Below are positions 1 to 9,946 of a stretch of DNA of 64,000 nt, piece after piece (within the stretch, counting starts at the first letter, position 1; every line of letters begins with the position of its first letter). The position numbers and the translations under genes were made by a program. This stretch comes from Bog-473 sp963817735 (GTDB taxonomy: Bacteria; Actinomycetota; Acidimicrobiia; Acidimicrobiales; RAAP-2). A model generated the notes under the pieces. That model was not told where the DNA came from and ran no database searches. It was given only the letters and a program-made list of their open reading frames with translations. The DNA lies in the NCBI GenBank assembly GCA_963817735.1, contig CAWFPP010000004.1, positions 416,670 to 480,669 on the forward strand. Direction: 5' to 3'.

Positions 1-2092
1 GGGCCAACTCTTCCCGGCCCAACTGAGTGGGAGCGTCGCGATTCCGAGCACCGCCTCGGGCTCGGCTGCCATCAGCATCTACGAGCCGAACGTGTGGGGA
101 ACCGCCTTTCCTGGCAACAATACGAACACAGCCTTCCCTTCCAACGATCTCACGGCCACGGGCAACGTCCCGATTACCGACGTCGGCTATTGGGAGGTGG
201 CCGCCGACGGTGGGATGTTCCCCTTCGGCACGGCCAACTACTATCGGCTCAATGGGCGGCAAACCGCTCGACAAGCCCGTCGTGGGCATGGCCGCCACGC
301 CCAACGGGGGCGGCTACTGGGAGGTGGCCTCCGACGGTGGGATCTTCGCCTTCGGGAACGCGCAGTTCTATGGCTCCATGGGCGGCAAACCGCTGAATTG
401 GCCCATCGTGGGCATCGCTGCGACGCCTGACGGGGGCGGCTACTGGGAGGTGGCCTCTGACGGCGGGATCTTCGCCTTCGGCGACGCTGAGTTCTATGGC
501 TCAATGAGCGGCAAACCGCTCGACAAGCCCATCGTGGGCATCGCCGCCACGCCCGACGGGGGCGGCTATTGGGAAGTGGCCTCCGACGGAGGGATCTTCG
601 CCTTCGGGGACGCTCAGTTCTACGGCTCCATGGGCGGCAAACCGCTGGACAAGCCCGTCGTCGGCATGGCTGCCACGCAGAGGGGCGGCTACTGGGAGGT
701 GGCCTCCGACGGTGGGATCTTCACCTTCGGGGACAACAACTACTTGGGCTCCATGGGCGGTATGAAGCTCAACCAGCCCATGGTCGGCATGTGGTCCACC
801 GGGAAGGGGAACGGCTACTGGGAGGCGGCCTCCGACGGAGGGATCTTCAACTTCAGTAGTGCAGCGCCCTTCCTCGGATCGATGGCCGGCACGAAGCTCA
901 ACGCACCCGTCGTTGGGGGGGCGCTCGTTCCGGTGCCTCCCACTTCCTCGTTGACCCTCTCCAAGACGACGACTTCGAGCGGGTACGGCGCGGCGGGCCA
1001 GACCATCCCCTACAGCTACCTGGTCACCAACTCCGGGGCGACGACGCTGACAAACATCGCAGTCACCGACGACAAGAACTCGGTCAGCTGTCCTTCGGGC
1101 ACCCTGACCAAGGGGTCGAGTGAGACCTGCACCGGTACCTACACGGTGACCCAAGCCGACGTCGACGGCGGGTCGCTCACCAGCTCGGCCACCGCGGCGG
1201 GAACCACCCCGTCCGGCACTACCGTGAGTTCGTCGCAGTCGGCGGTGACGCTGCTGGCCAACTCGGCGACTACCAGCATGACGATGACGAACTCGTCGAC
1301 CACGTCGAGTTTTGCGGCGGCCGGTGACCCGATCGACTACCAGTACACGGTGACGAACACGGGGACGACCACCCTTTCGGACATCGCGGTGATCGACTCC
1401 GTGACCAACCCGTACGACCTCAGCCTGCCTACCGCCCACCCCACCGACCCCGGTGACCGTGAGCTGCCCGAGCACAACGTTGGCCCCGGGGGCGAACGAA
1501 ACGTGCCACAGCACGTACACGGTGACTCAGGACGACGTGGACAGCGGCCAGGCGCAGACGACGCCGCCGGACCGGGAGCGATCCCGCCGGGACGCCCTGG
1601 GTACAGAACGGCCAGGACAACGCCGCCGCGGCGACGGCCAACAACCCCGCTGGCGCCGCCGAGGTGACGGCCAACAACCCCAGTGGCGCCACGGTCAGCG
1701 CCGCCGTGCAGACGGTCTACGTCTACGACACCGACGCGCCACCGACGGTGGAATCAGCATCACGAAGACTCGCGTTGAACACCTTCACCGGCGCTGGCGA
1801 GGTGCTCAACTACCAACTACGTCGTCACAAACACCGGGACACATCACGTTGAACGGGGTGGGCGTCACCGACGAGGTGCTTCTGCCGGCGATGTCACGGT
1901 CATATGTCCGCTCTCTCCCCGGCAATTTGGCCCCTGGGCCGAGTGAGACCTGTACCGGGTCGTACACGACGACGTCGACGGACGTCTCCAACGGCGAGGT
2001 GACCAACGACGGCCACGGCCACCGGCAACGACCTCGACTTCGGGAACACGTACACCGACAGCGACTCCAAGACGCTTCCCTTAACGCCATGA
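1..2092 (+). CDS. Secreted repeat protein, 5' end missing, several frameshifts
   Basis: The start lies outside the window. After a short lead-in there are six units of about 42 residues of the type GYWEVASDGGIFAFG...GSMGGKPL (about 185-924). These are followed by at least three units resembling bacterial DUF11/DUF7507 surface modules, with motifs such as VTNSGATTLTNIAVTDD and SETCTGTYTVTQADVD. Reading frame is lost near 245, 1437, 1545 and 1815, and each loss is repaired by moving one frame, so the gene is probably intact in the organism. The frame carrying the last module ends at 2090-2092; a neighbouring frame ends at 2100. The architecture fits a secreted cell-surface protein. The binding function of the first repeat type is unknown to me. 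A strong terminator follows at once. Confidence 0.7.
185..924 (+). repeat. Six tandem ~126-bp coding repeats (GYWEVASDGG type)
   Basis: Six consecutive coding units of about 42 codons each begin with GYWE(V/A)A(S/A)DGG. The middle four are nearly identical at DNA level, while the first and last are diverged. This is typical of an array growing by unequal exchange. One frame break falls at the end of the first unit, near 245. Confidence 0.8.
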
Positions 2093-2115
2093 TCCGCTGA
2101 ACCGAACCAGGACAC

Positions 2116-2155
2116 AAAGAAAAAAGCCGCCGGGCGACCGGCGGCTTTTTTCTTT
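2116..2155 (+). terminator. Strong intrinsic terminator, perfect 18-bp stem
   Basis: An uninterrupted 18-bp inverted repeat (2116-2133 with 2138-2155) is closed by a GCGA loop of GNRA type. The A-rich and T-rich outer stem ends mean it can work in both directions. It lies directly after the repeat-protein gene. Confidence 0.92.
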
Positions 2156-2417
2156 CCCGGTCTGGCGGTCTCAAGCTTTCCCGTGGAGAGACCGCCAACT
2201 CGTGGCGAACGTGTTTCACCGGCCCGGCAGCCTCAAAGTGCCAGCAAGCATCCGGTTTTTCTCAAGGATCGGGGCGGAGGTGCATTCGCGAGAACCTGGT
2301 GCTAACGTCCGTTCTGGCTTCTGGTTACGGCCTTGTTTGGGGGGAGTGCCGAAGAGGGGATAGCCAAACTGTCCACTAAGTGCCTCGGAGACGGGGCGGG
2401 AGGGGAAGCAACGTAAC

Positions 2418-3942
2418 GTGAATATTTCGAAGATATTGGCTGCTGGCGCGCTATTTGGAGCTGTAGCGGTTCCATTGGCCGGCGTCGCAGTTTTGGAGGG
2501 AGCCCAGGCAGCCAGTGCGGCGTCACCCGTGCTGACCTGTCAGGCCGTTGCCCCTGCATCCGGCAGTAGTGGTGGCGAAAGTTTCAGCGTAAACAGTAAC
2601 GGCTCGGATCCGGGGCTTATCCGCTGCGGTGTGTACTTCGACGCCAGCCCTGCCGGCACCATGGATCTGTCCGCAGGATCAAGCCTTGCCGAAGGGGCCA
2701 CCAGCCTGTCCCTGACCGACCCGAAGGGTGGCACGACGCTTGCCGTCAGCGGCCAGGTGATCACCCTCACGGGCGCCAACGGCTCGTACACGGTGACAGC
2801 TGACAGCTTCAGCGCAGAGCCGCCGCACGTGCCGGACGTCGTGACCATCACACCGGGCCTGGCCCTGACGGCTCCAACGAAGCCGCTCACCAAGTCCACC
2901 GTTACCGTTGCCGCTACGACGACCACGCCGTTCCGGACGGTCACCGACGCGACCTTCAGCGGTGACACCATGACGAGCGCCTCGGCGAGCTTCGTGAACT
3001 CGGCGTACCCTGCGGGCGACATCGGTGCACCTATCCAAGGTGAAGTCGGCGCGACTCACGGTCACGGTGGCACCGCCATCGGCAACGACAGCGGCACGCT
3101 GACCATCACCGCGGTCAGCGGCACCACGGCCACCCTGTCGGGAGTGGCTGGGGAAGAGACATCTGCGGGTCCGCCCGCGACGTACTCCGGCAGCGTGTCC
3201 GGTACCGCCACCGTGATGATCGGTCAGACCCTGGAGGCACCGCAGCCTGTACGCGGTCAACAACCTGGCGGCGAGCGAGTGCGGCATGAGCGCTGTTACG
3301 CTGGCGAATTCGCTCCGCTGACGGCCAACATGTCCGGTCTCGCCACGTCGACCCTGCCGAACTCGGCCCTGGCACTGGAAGCCGCCCCGCCGGCCACGAC
3401 GTTCAACATCACCTACCCGACCATCGGTAGTGGATGGGCCGACTCAGGCGGTTACCCGAACACCGCATCGCAGCCGACAACCACGTTGGCCTTCCCTGGA
3501 GGCAAGGACAGTGAGTTCGTCCTTAACAACACCAGCGGGAGCCGCACCTGTCGGAGCCTGCAACGTCGGAACGGCGAACTGTGACAGCATGACCAAGGGA
3601 TTGGCGACCGGCGACTGGGCGACGGGCAAGGGCCAGCTCGGTCTAGAGGCCTACGGCTTGGTCTTCTGCACCCTCGGCGAGTCCCAGGCCATCGCCGGTA
3701 CGCCCAACGGCGGCGGCGCGGACAACACGGCCCACGGTGGCTGGATCACCACTGGCGCCAGCCCGGCTTCGGTCTGCGACGGTGGTGCGAGCAACCCCAA
3801 CGACAGCAGCGAGTCAACTGCTCTGGGTGTCATCATCACCCTTGAGCTGAACCCCAATGCCAACGCGTACGGGACGGACAACACGCCCCCGAACAGCATC
3901 TGGAATCTCGTTGCGTCCAACGGCTCGAACACGGTGTTCTAG
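2418..3942 (+). CDS. Secreted protein of unknown function, frameshifted
   Basis: The ATG at 2418 begins a typical signal peptide: MNISK, a hydrophobic stretch, then GAQAASA, with likely cleavage after about residue 32. The mature part is rich in Thr, Ser, Gly and Ala with beta-strand-like stretches and no domain I can name. Frame is lost and regained between about 3240 and 3320, and lost again near 3535. The last part, through GTANCDSMTKG and an Asn-rich end, stops at 3942. Read through these shifts the protein is about 507 residues. A terminator follows 31 bases later, so it is probably a single-gene unit. Its neighbours on both sides are also exported proteins. Confidence 0.7.
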
Positions 3943-3973
3943 GCACACCGCGACCGAGCAGTAAGCACTGCGA

Positions 3974-4005
3974 AAAGAGGGGCGGGGTATTCCCCGCCCC
4001 TCTTT
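3974..4005 (+). terminator. Intrinsic terminator, 14-bp GC-rich stem
   Basis: A perfect 14-bp inverted repeat (3974-3987 with 3992-4005) has a TATT loop and ends in CTTT. It closes the secreted-protein gene ending at 3942. Confidence 0.9.
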
Positions 4006-4562
4006 CGCGTCCGGAATTTGCTCTACCTCTCACAAGAAGACCCGTGCTCACCGCCAAATTGGGTCCGGGGAGCTTGCGCGCGGCTCTGCGAATCCCACGG
4101 AGCACTCCCGGCCGTCGTTGCGTCTCCCCGTCACTCTCGCCAGGCGGGCGACCACATCGCAGAACCCAAGGGACGAACCAACCGGGGCCAGCGGTCGTTG
4201 TCGGCTCCACTCCGAACAATCGCTACCCGCCTGGAGCCCGACAGCGTGACACACCTCTGGCGAAGTGGGCGCGCTCTCGACCACGCGTATCTGGCAGGCA
4301 TTCGGAGCTCCACGGATCGAGGTTCGACAGAGGGCACCGCTTCTCGATGCATCTCATCCGGACGAGAGCCAGTTCCTTTTGACCATCCGTAAATGGTCCG
4401 GATTGACCATCAGCAAGTGGTCCGGATTGAACGCGATGACGGACTGCTGCGTTCGGGGCCAACGCGGACGCCAAAATCCGTTTCAGCGTTGGCTGCGGTG
4501 GCGAAGGTTCAAGACGGACGAGCTGAAGTTGCTGACGCGTGCCTCGTTGCTACCATGGCCCG
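4006..4562. other. Intergenic stretch, no convincing gene
   Basis: Short overlapping open frames exist on both strands, but none has a recognisable family, a signal sequence or a good ribosome site. The only structure seen is the pair of 24-bp repeats at 4379-4426. Confidence 0.5.
4379..4426. repeat. Two tandem 24-bp repeats, IS21-end-like
   Basis: Units 4379-4402 and 4403-4426 match at 21 of 24 positions. Each has the form TTGACCAT-N6-(A/G)TGGTCCGGA, with GACCAT and ATGGTC as inverted arms inside (one mismatch in the second unit). Multiple TGGTCCGGATTGACC-like repeats remind me of the ends of actinobacterial IS21-family elements, but no istA or istB gene is near. An operator is the alternative. 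Confidence 0.45.
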
Positions 4563-5135
4563 ATGCGCCGAATTCCCGTTGTCGCCACGTTGCTGCTGTT
4601 CATCGTGGCTCTGGCAGCGTGCGGAGGCGGCCCAGCGACGAAGACGATCCCAACGCTGGGACTCGGCGTCAGCTTGCATGAGGCCGAACACTTCTTCAAC
4701 CAACAAGGAGGCGGGGAGTGGAGAGCCGGGGAGTACACGGGAGGTGTAGTCGGTTACGCCGCTGGCAACGCCAGCGGACACTTCTGCCCGGCACAGTTGA
4801 ATGGCGAAACCAAAAACCTGAATCACATCTACGTCGCATGTTTGGACGAGGCGGACGCGACCGCGACTCCCCAGGAGACCGCGGCGGTCATCGAGGCCAC
4901 CGTCCACCGGGTCGTTCCCGCAGCAACGGACTGGGCACGGGAAACGATGGCTTCCCTGAGCTCCTCTTCGTCAAGCGCCACCTCGATACGTAGCAAGATA
5001 TCTGGCCCAACGTATTTGTCGATTACCCAGACGGACCAGGGAACGGTTCTGGTGATCGAACCAGAGATTCTGGCTACGGGGCAACGACAGCCGGGGACAC
5101 CAGGGGCGGCGAGCACGACGAGCACGACGAGCTGA
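4563..5135 (+). CDS. Small lipoprotein of unknown function
   Basis: The ATG at 4563 gives a 190-residue protein with a lipoprotein signal: MRR, a hydrophobic core, then the lipobox LAAC with the acylated Cys near residue 20. An upstream in-frame start at 4539 would only add residues ahead of the signal. The mature domain (HEAEHFFNQQGGGEW, then GHFCPAQLNGE) is not one I recognise, and the C-terminus is a Thr/Ser tail. It should be anchored to the outer face of the membrane. It stands alone, with no partner gene in the same direction nearby. Confidence 0.75.
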   Translation: MRRIPVVATLLLFIVALAACGGGPATKTIPTLGLGVSLHEAEHFFNQQGGGEWRAGEYTGGVVGYAAGNASGHFCPAQLNGETKNLNHIYVACLDEADATATPQETAAVIEATVHRVVPAATDWARETMASLSSSSSSATSIRSKISGPTYLSITQTDQGTVLVIEPEILATGQRQPGTPGAASTTSTTS

Positions 5136-5396
5136 GCGATCAACCAATCGCTGTCGACAGGTCATCGACCGGGCCCGTCTTTTCTCCGAAGTGGTACTCG
5201 GCCCTCCGCTGAACTCCAAGAAATAGCCGCCCTCGGTTCCTCCGGTGGCTGCCCCAAAGGCAAGCAATGCGGGCTCGATTCGGGATTCGTCGCCGGCGAC
5301 GGCCGCCCGGCCCACTCAGAAGGCCGAGAGGATTGCCGGGGCCGATTCGGGTAGCGTTTGTTGCGGGCATTGCTCGGGTTCGAGAAGGAGGGGTAG

Positions 5397-7259
5397 GTGT
5401 TCCAGGTCCGGCCATTGGCGACCGTCGGTGCGGCAGCGCTGTGCCTCGGCGTCGTGCTCGCGGGCCTGGGTGGTACCGCTGGCGCCGACTCCTCCGGACC
5501 GCTGGCCACGACGACCACCGTTTCACCCGTCCCCACGACCCAGCCCTACGGCGTGCCCGGACAAGAGTTCGTCGTGAACGTCACCTCGAGTGCAGCCCCC
5601 ACCGGCACGGTGACGGTTTCGAGCGGCACCCAGCAGCTCTGTACCAACCTCGTACTCAACCCGGTCGGGTCCACCGACACTTCGAGTGCAATCTGCGTCG
5701 ACACCGACGACACCCTGGCGGTGACCGCCTCGGTGGTCGCTCTCTACTCCCCTGACACCGAAACCTTCGCTTCTTCGAAAGGCAGGGCCTCGGGGGTCGT
5801 GGCCGCCGCCAGCACCTCGGTGTCCCTCAGCACGTCGAACACCACCGCCACCTGGGGAGCCGAGCAAAGGATCGTCTTCACCGGGTCTGTCACCAACACC
5901 CAGTCCGGCAGCACCGGCACACCCACCGGCACCATCACGGTCGAACAGGGCGCCACGGTCATCTGCACGATCCAGCTGCCGAGCGGGAGCGGCACCGGCA
6001 CCTGCACTCCCGGTCCGACCGGGCTGGCTCCGGGCACCGACCAGGCGGTCACGGCGATCTACGACGGCGACACGAACTTCAGCGCGTCGGCGGCGTCGGC
6101 GCCGGTGACCGAGACGATCGTCGAGGCGGCAGCGACAGTGACCGCCGACGGCCAGGCCATGGTCTACGGGGGCGGCGTGCCCGCCTTGACCACGACGGTC
6201 TCGGGGCTGGTCGCCGGACAGACCCTGGCCACCTCGGGCATCAGTGGTCAAGCCGCTTGCGCCACCACGGCCACGGGGGCGAGCGGGGTCGGGGCTTACC
6301 CGATCACCTGCTCGATGGGCACGCTCAGCTCATCAGACTATGCATTCACTTTCACTCACGGCACCCTCACCATCTCCCAGGCCACCACCACCACCTCGGT
6401 CAACGTCTCGGCGTCCACGGTAACGGTGAGCGTCGCGCCTCAGTTGTCGGGGAGCCCCCCGGGGACGGTCGCAGTCAGCGTCGGGGGCACGGGTGCCTCC
6501 TGCACCCTGGCTGCACAGGCCAACGCGCCCTCCAACTGTTCCGTGCCGGTACCCACCACCCTCGCCGCCGGAACGTACCCGGTGACCGCGAGCTATGAAG
6601 CGAGCGCTGACTTCGCCGGCTCTTCGGGAACCGGCCAGCTGGTGGTGGCGACCTCGAGCACCGGCGGAGGCTCAGCGGGGGGCACTTCCGGCAACCCTGG
6701 GACCACAGGGGACAGCGGGTCCTCGGGGTCTTCAGGTGGCACGACATCGCCCTCGAGCGGGAGCGCCAATCAGCTCACCAGTGCCTACCAGACCCCCCAG
6801 CAGCTCTTGGCCATCGATGCGGCAGGGGTGGCGCTGGCGAACCAGACCGCCCAGCAGGACCAGTACGTGGCGGCGCTTCGCCAGGCGGCCACGAACGCCT
6901 TCATCAGCGCCCTCGACAAGCTGAAGGGCGGTTCGTCGTTGGCCAGCGGCTCGGCGGGTGCCACGTCGGGCTCGGCCGACGGCCGGGCGATAGGACCCGG
7001 CGTTGGTTCGGGATCCTCGAACGGTGGTCACTCCGGCGGTTCGGGAACCGGTGGCACCGGGAACGGTTCGTCTTCCAACCCCACCACGGTCAATCTGGCG
7101 GTGAACCAGTCCAAGCCGGCCAGCCCGGTGATGACCGCTTTGCTCCTGGGACTTCTGGTGTTGGCCCTCGTGGCGGTGGCCATGGTGGTGCTGCGGCGCA
7201 ACACTCTCCACGCTCGGGCCAGGGTGGCGTCAGCCGGCGACGACGAGGGCGCGGAATAG
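5397..7259 (+). CDS. Surface protein with Ig-like repeats and C-terminal anchor
   Basis: This 620-residue protein starts at GTG 5397, chosen because AAGGAGGGG lies 6-14 bases upstream. The N-terminus is a signal peptide ending near GTAGADS. The body carries Ig-like 3/Big_5-type modules (for example GTVTVSSGTQQLC and AIYDGDTNFSAS) and an MBG-type module with VYGGGVPALTTTVSGL. A Gly/Ser-rich linker follows, with a possible helical segment near 455-505. One hydrophobic span near 575-600 (VMTALLLGLLVLALVAVAM) is followed by basic residues, so the protein is membrane-anchored with its bulk outside. Adhesion or wall structure is a guess from architecture. Confidence 0.8.
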   Translation: MFQVRPLATVGAAALCLGVVLAGLGGTAGADSSGPLATTTTVSPVPTTQPYGVPGQEFVVNVTSSAAPTGTVTVSSGTQQLCTNLVLNPVGSTDTSSAICVDTDDTLAVTASVVALYSPDTETFASSKGRASGVVAAASTSVSLSTSNTTATWGAEQRIVFTGSVTNTQSGSTGTPTGTITVEQGATVICTIQLPSGSGTGTCTPGPTGLAPGTDQAVTAIYDGDTNFSASAASAPVTETIVEAAATVTADGQAMVYGGGVPALTTTVSGLVAGQTLATSGISGQAACATTATGASGVGAYPITCSMGTLSSSDYAFTFTHGTLTISQATTTTSVNVSASTVTVSVAPQLSGSPPGTVAVSVGGTGASCTLAAQANAPSNCSVPVPTTLAAGTYPVTASYEASADFAGSSGTGQLVVATSSTGGGSAGGTSGNPGTTGDSGSSGSSGGTTSPSSGSANQLTSAYQTPQQLLAIDAAGVALANQTAQQDQYVAALRQAATNAFISALDKLKGGSSLASGSAGATSGSADGRAIGPGVGSGSSNGGHSGGSGTGGTGNGSSSNPTTVNLAVNQSKPASPVMTALLLGLLVLALVAVAMVVLRRNTLHARARVASAGDDEGAE

Positions 7260-7838
7260 GCGAAAGGTATCCGACGTTTCGGGATGGGATTCGTTCTGGC
7301 TCAACCGAGCTGTCCTCCCCGGCGCGGTTCGTTCATGGGGAACGAGTCGCCTTATGGGCTGCGAGCACTTTGCGATGGAGCAGGCGGTCGAGGCCGTGGA
7401 GTAATTGGGTGAGGAAGCCCTCATCGTCGACGGCTTGGCGCTGACCAACCTCGACGCGATCGAGTCGGCGGACATCTACGAGCTCTGCGTCGAGCGACAA
7501 GGCGGCGGCCACCGTGCAGCCATCGAATCGCTATCCGAGCGAATGGCTATCCGTGATGGCCGACCCGATCTCCCGCCCGTCGAAGTGGGTGCGACGCGGC
7601 CCCTCGTCGTAGTGAAGTGGCAACGCGGTGGTCCCTTGCGGCTGGCCCGCGACACCTTGGGAACGTCGCAAAACGGCGGAAGACCTCTCCCCCATCGGAT
7701 GAGAAAACCGCGGCCGGCCAGCCTCGGCTTGGCACACAGGGCCTTGTCCTTCACTCCACCAACATCGTCACTGCTTCAAAGCGATCCGACCACGTGGTGT
7801 CCGAACCCGCAGCACGCGTCGAGCCGAATCTGCAGGCT
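7260..7838. other. Intergenic stretch, no convincing gene
   Basis: About 580 bases separate the surface-protein gene from the convergent gene that ends at 7839. An open frame on the plus strand (7405-7998) runs into that gene and has no recognisable domain. Its first half (DGLALTNLDAIESADIY) looks more protein-like than the rest, so a decayed gene is possible. No terminator or repeat was found. Confidence 0.4.
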
Positions 7839-8573
7839 CTACCCCGATGAGTCTGCACCGGTTTTCGAGGTACGAAACAGTCGTTGGCGTTGCCCAGGTT
7901 TCTGCCGAGCCAGCTCGCCAATCTCTTCGGTTATCAGGCGCATGACGTCATGGGCCGATCTGTGCCCGTATCCCGGTTCACGCGCACTTGCCGAGTAATA
8001 CCCCTGACGTGGGAGAGGTGATGCTCCGGGATTGCCCCTTTCCCCGGCGCCGGTCTCCGCAATGGCATGATCCAACGTGGAGACGGTCACCAGCGAGCGC
8101 AGGGCAACCTCGCTGGGCATCTCGTCGGCGTAGACCGGTACCCCGGCAGCGTTCGCAAAACCGATCTCCGAGGCTGCGCTGAGCTCGACGTAACCGTCCG
8201 GAGCGTGGAGCCAGACCAGATCCGCAGTCCTGATGCAGTTGAGACGAAGCCTGTCAGTGACTTCTGGCGGGACCTCTACCTCATCCTGGTTCAGGACGAA
8301 TCCATCGATCTCGGCCACGAAATCAAACCCTGAGGGCGAGAGCACCCTCACGCCTGCGGCAGACAGCTTGTCGTACGCCCGCATGAGCGAGGGAATGCCC
8401 CTCCGGTAGGTGCCGCAGAGCACTGCTCTGGGTTGACGGGAAAGCTCCTCCAGAGACTCGAGCCCTGCGTTTTTCAGCTGAAGGTCGAGCTCGTCAGGTG
8501 GCTCGAGAGTGCCCTCGCCACCCGATCCGATCTCCTTTACCGCGGTTTTTACCGCGGTTTGGTTGAATCCCAT
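7839..8573 (-). CDS. Deoxyribosyltransferase-like protein with MazG-like tail
   Basis: The ATG at 8573 gives 244 residues; the longer open frame upstream overlaps the divergent regulator and is rejected. Residues about 45-160 resemble the nucleoside 2-deoxyribosyltransferase fold: AVLCGTYRR opens a strand/loop, RTADLVWLHAPDGYVELSA and ASEIGFANAAGVPV form the phosphate-loop and Glu region of that family. The C-terminus has a YGHRSAHDVMRLITEEIGELA segment like the first helices of MazG-type NTP pyrophosphatases. I infer an enzyme acting on a nucleotide or nucleoside; substrate and activity are unknown. It diverges from an XRE regulator 52 bases away, and both gene starts carry the same paired palindrome. 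Confidence 0.7.
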   Translation of the reverse strand: MGFNQTAVKTAVKEIGSGGEGTLEPPDELDLQLKNAGLESLEELSRQPRAVLCGTYRRGIPSLMRAYDKLSAAGVRVLSPSGFDFVAEIDGFVLNQDEVEVPPEVTDRLRLNCIRTADLVWLHAPDGYVELSAASEIGFANAAGVPVYADEMPSEVALRSLVTVSTLDHAIAETGAGERGNPGASPLPRQGYYSASAREPGYGHRSAHDVMRLITEEIGELARQKPGQRQRLFRTSKTGADSSG

Positions 8574-8671
8574 GCACGTAGTTTGACACAATAGAGGGGT
8601 GCTGTCCACGCTCCATGAGGAACAATGGTGAGTTCCGGGCGCCCGAACCTTACCGCGGTTTCTACCGCGGC
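8539..8671. promoter_or_regulatory. Paired ACCGCGGT palindromes at both divergent gene starts
   Basis: The self-complementary octamer ACCGCGGT occurs at 8539-8546 and 8551-8558, just inside the leftward gene. It recurs at 8652-8659, with ACCGCGGC at 8664-8671, just inside the rightward gene. Both pairs have the same 12-bp period. The 51-bp gap between the genes also holds TTGACA at 8583-8588. The arrangement looks like two operators for the XRE protein encoded here, blocking both genes. Confidence 0.6.
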
Positions 8672-9104
8672 TTCGTATCCCGACTGGCTGCTGCGCCTTC
8701 GTTCGGTCACCGTCGACGCCGGCATGTCGGTGTACAAATTGGGGTCCCTGGCCGGACTGTCGCAGAGCCATCTGAAGAAGCTCCTCACCGGCGAGGTCGA
8801 GAACCCACGGGCTGAGACCTTGGTACAGCTGGCTGCTGCCGCCGAGAAGCCCCTGGAATGGATCCTGCACGGCGACGAGGTCGTTGAAGAGGTCGTGCTC
8901 GGCTTGACGGAACCTCAGCTCGACACACTGAATGCTTGTGCCTTTTTGGATGACTCCGACCTCACGAGCCTTGTCCGCGAGGCAGTAGTCCAGTTCGTGG
9001 ATGCGCGCCGCACCGACCCGGACGTCGGCGAGATGTTGGAGAGGTTGCAGCGCCGGCGGGTGGCCAGATCTGCAGGTGCGACGAGCCGTTCCGGGGTGTC
9101 GTGA
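8625..9104 (+). CDS. XRE-family helix-turn-helix regulator
   Basis: This 159-residue protein starts at ATG 8625 behind AGGAA. Residues about 22-75 form a Cro/C1-type helix-turn-helix: AGMSVYKLGSLAGLSQSHL, then LKKLLTGEVENPRAETLVQ, the usual pattern for DNA binding and dimer formation. The C-terminal half is helical and acidic and may bind a ligand or partner. It is divergent to the deoxyribosyltransferase-like gene, and matching palindrome pairs at both starts suggest that it represses both. Fold assignment is secure, targets are inferred. Confidence 0.85.
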   Translation: MVSSGRPNLTAVSTAASYPDWLLRLRSVTVDAGMSVYKLGSLAGLSQSHLKKLLTGEVENPRAETLVQLAAAAEKPLEWILHGDEVVEEVVLGLTEPQLDTLNACAFLDDSDLTSLVREAVVQFVDARRTDPDVGEMLERLQRRRVARSAGATSRSGVS

Positions 9105-9525
9105 CCGGCTCAGCCTTCCCAGGCTTGCTACAGGTCTGGGAGTGTCCGACAGACCATGGGTTCGAGAGCTGACCGCTGTCGGTGCACTGAGCTGCAGCGC
9201 CTCGCCAAACGCCTTGCACCGTCGGACCGGGAATCGTTTCCGGATTCGTTCGACTTCGTCGCCCTGCCCTTTGCCGCCCGCACCCTGATGGGAGGGCCCT
9301 CCCCGCGAAGGCGCCGCCGATTTGTCGGCGGCGTCACCTTTCATGAGGGATCGAAGCCGGCGCGGTATCCGTATCCGGCGGGGAGGCTCCAGACTCCCGG
9401 CGCACCGATCTACTCTGTCGATGCTGGCGGAGGTTACGAGGACGACCTGACGCTCCCGGAGCAGCATGCCCCGTGCGCGCTGGGAAGGGCTCGACGCAAA
9501 AGCCGCAGAGGTGCACAAGGCATCC
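9105..9525. other. Intergenic stretch, no convincing gene
   Basis: About 420 bases lie between the end of the XRE gene and the end of the convergent lipoprotein gene. Short inverted repeats such as CGCCGCC/GGCGGCG near 9309-9332 are present, but no clear terminator with a T-run. Overlapping open frames on both strands look like high-GC shadows. Confidence 0.4.
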
Positions 9526-9946
9526 TCACGGCGCTGGCTCCCAGAAGTAGCCGGTGGCGGTGTGGGTGCACACGACGCTCACGCCCGACAGGGTGGTGCT
9601 TTTCCCAAGATCTCCCGGGGGGCAGCGGTGGCCCGGGCCCGGAGGCTTGGGTGTCCGTTTGGGACGAGGAGCCTTTCGAACGGCGGTCCCAGGGACAGTA
9701 GTCGTGGTGGGCAGTACGAAGGTGGTGGTGGTGCGTCGGTGGATTGCTTGGTGTAGTGGTGGAAGGAGCCGATGTGGGAGCCACAGTTGAAGGAACCGCG
9801 GTTGTCGACGTCGGCGCCGAGCTTGCGGACGCGGTCGAATTCTTCGCGGTCGCCTTCGCCTCACTCTTGACCGGGCTTGTACAGGCAGCGCTTCCCAAGC
9901 CCAAGACGACCAGCGCGGAGACGGTGGCCCATCTGATCTTTCGCAT
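9526..9946 (-). CDS. Small lipoprotein, Ser/Thr/Pro-rich, one frameshift
   Basis: Starting at ATG 9946, MRKIRW and a hydrophobic core lead to the lipobox GSAAC, giving a lipid-anchored Cys near residue 22. A Ser/Thr/Ala-rich linker follows. Near 9738 the frame must shift by one for the linker to continue as TTTTFVLPTTTTVPG and to reach the end, LSGVSVVCTHTATGYFWEPAP, at 9526. The result is about 140 residues with a long extracellular linker and a short folded end. No family is recognised. Confidence 0.6.

Noticed and set aside
7405..7998. A 197-residue open frame after the surface-protein gene
   Set aside because: It overlaps the end of the deoxyribosyltransferase-like gene, lacks a ribosome site and has no family; its last third is shadow. 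It may hide a decayed gene.
9156..9701. A 181-residue plus-strand frame
   Set aside because: It runs antisense into the lipoprotein gene and has no recognisable domain or start signal.
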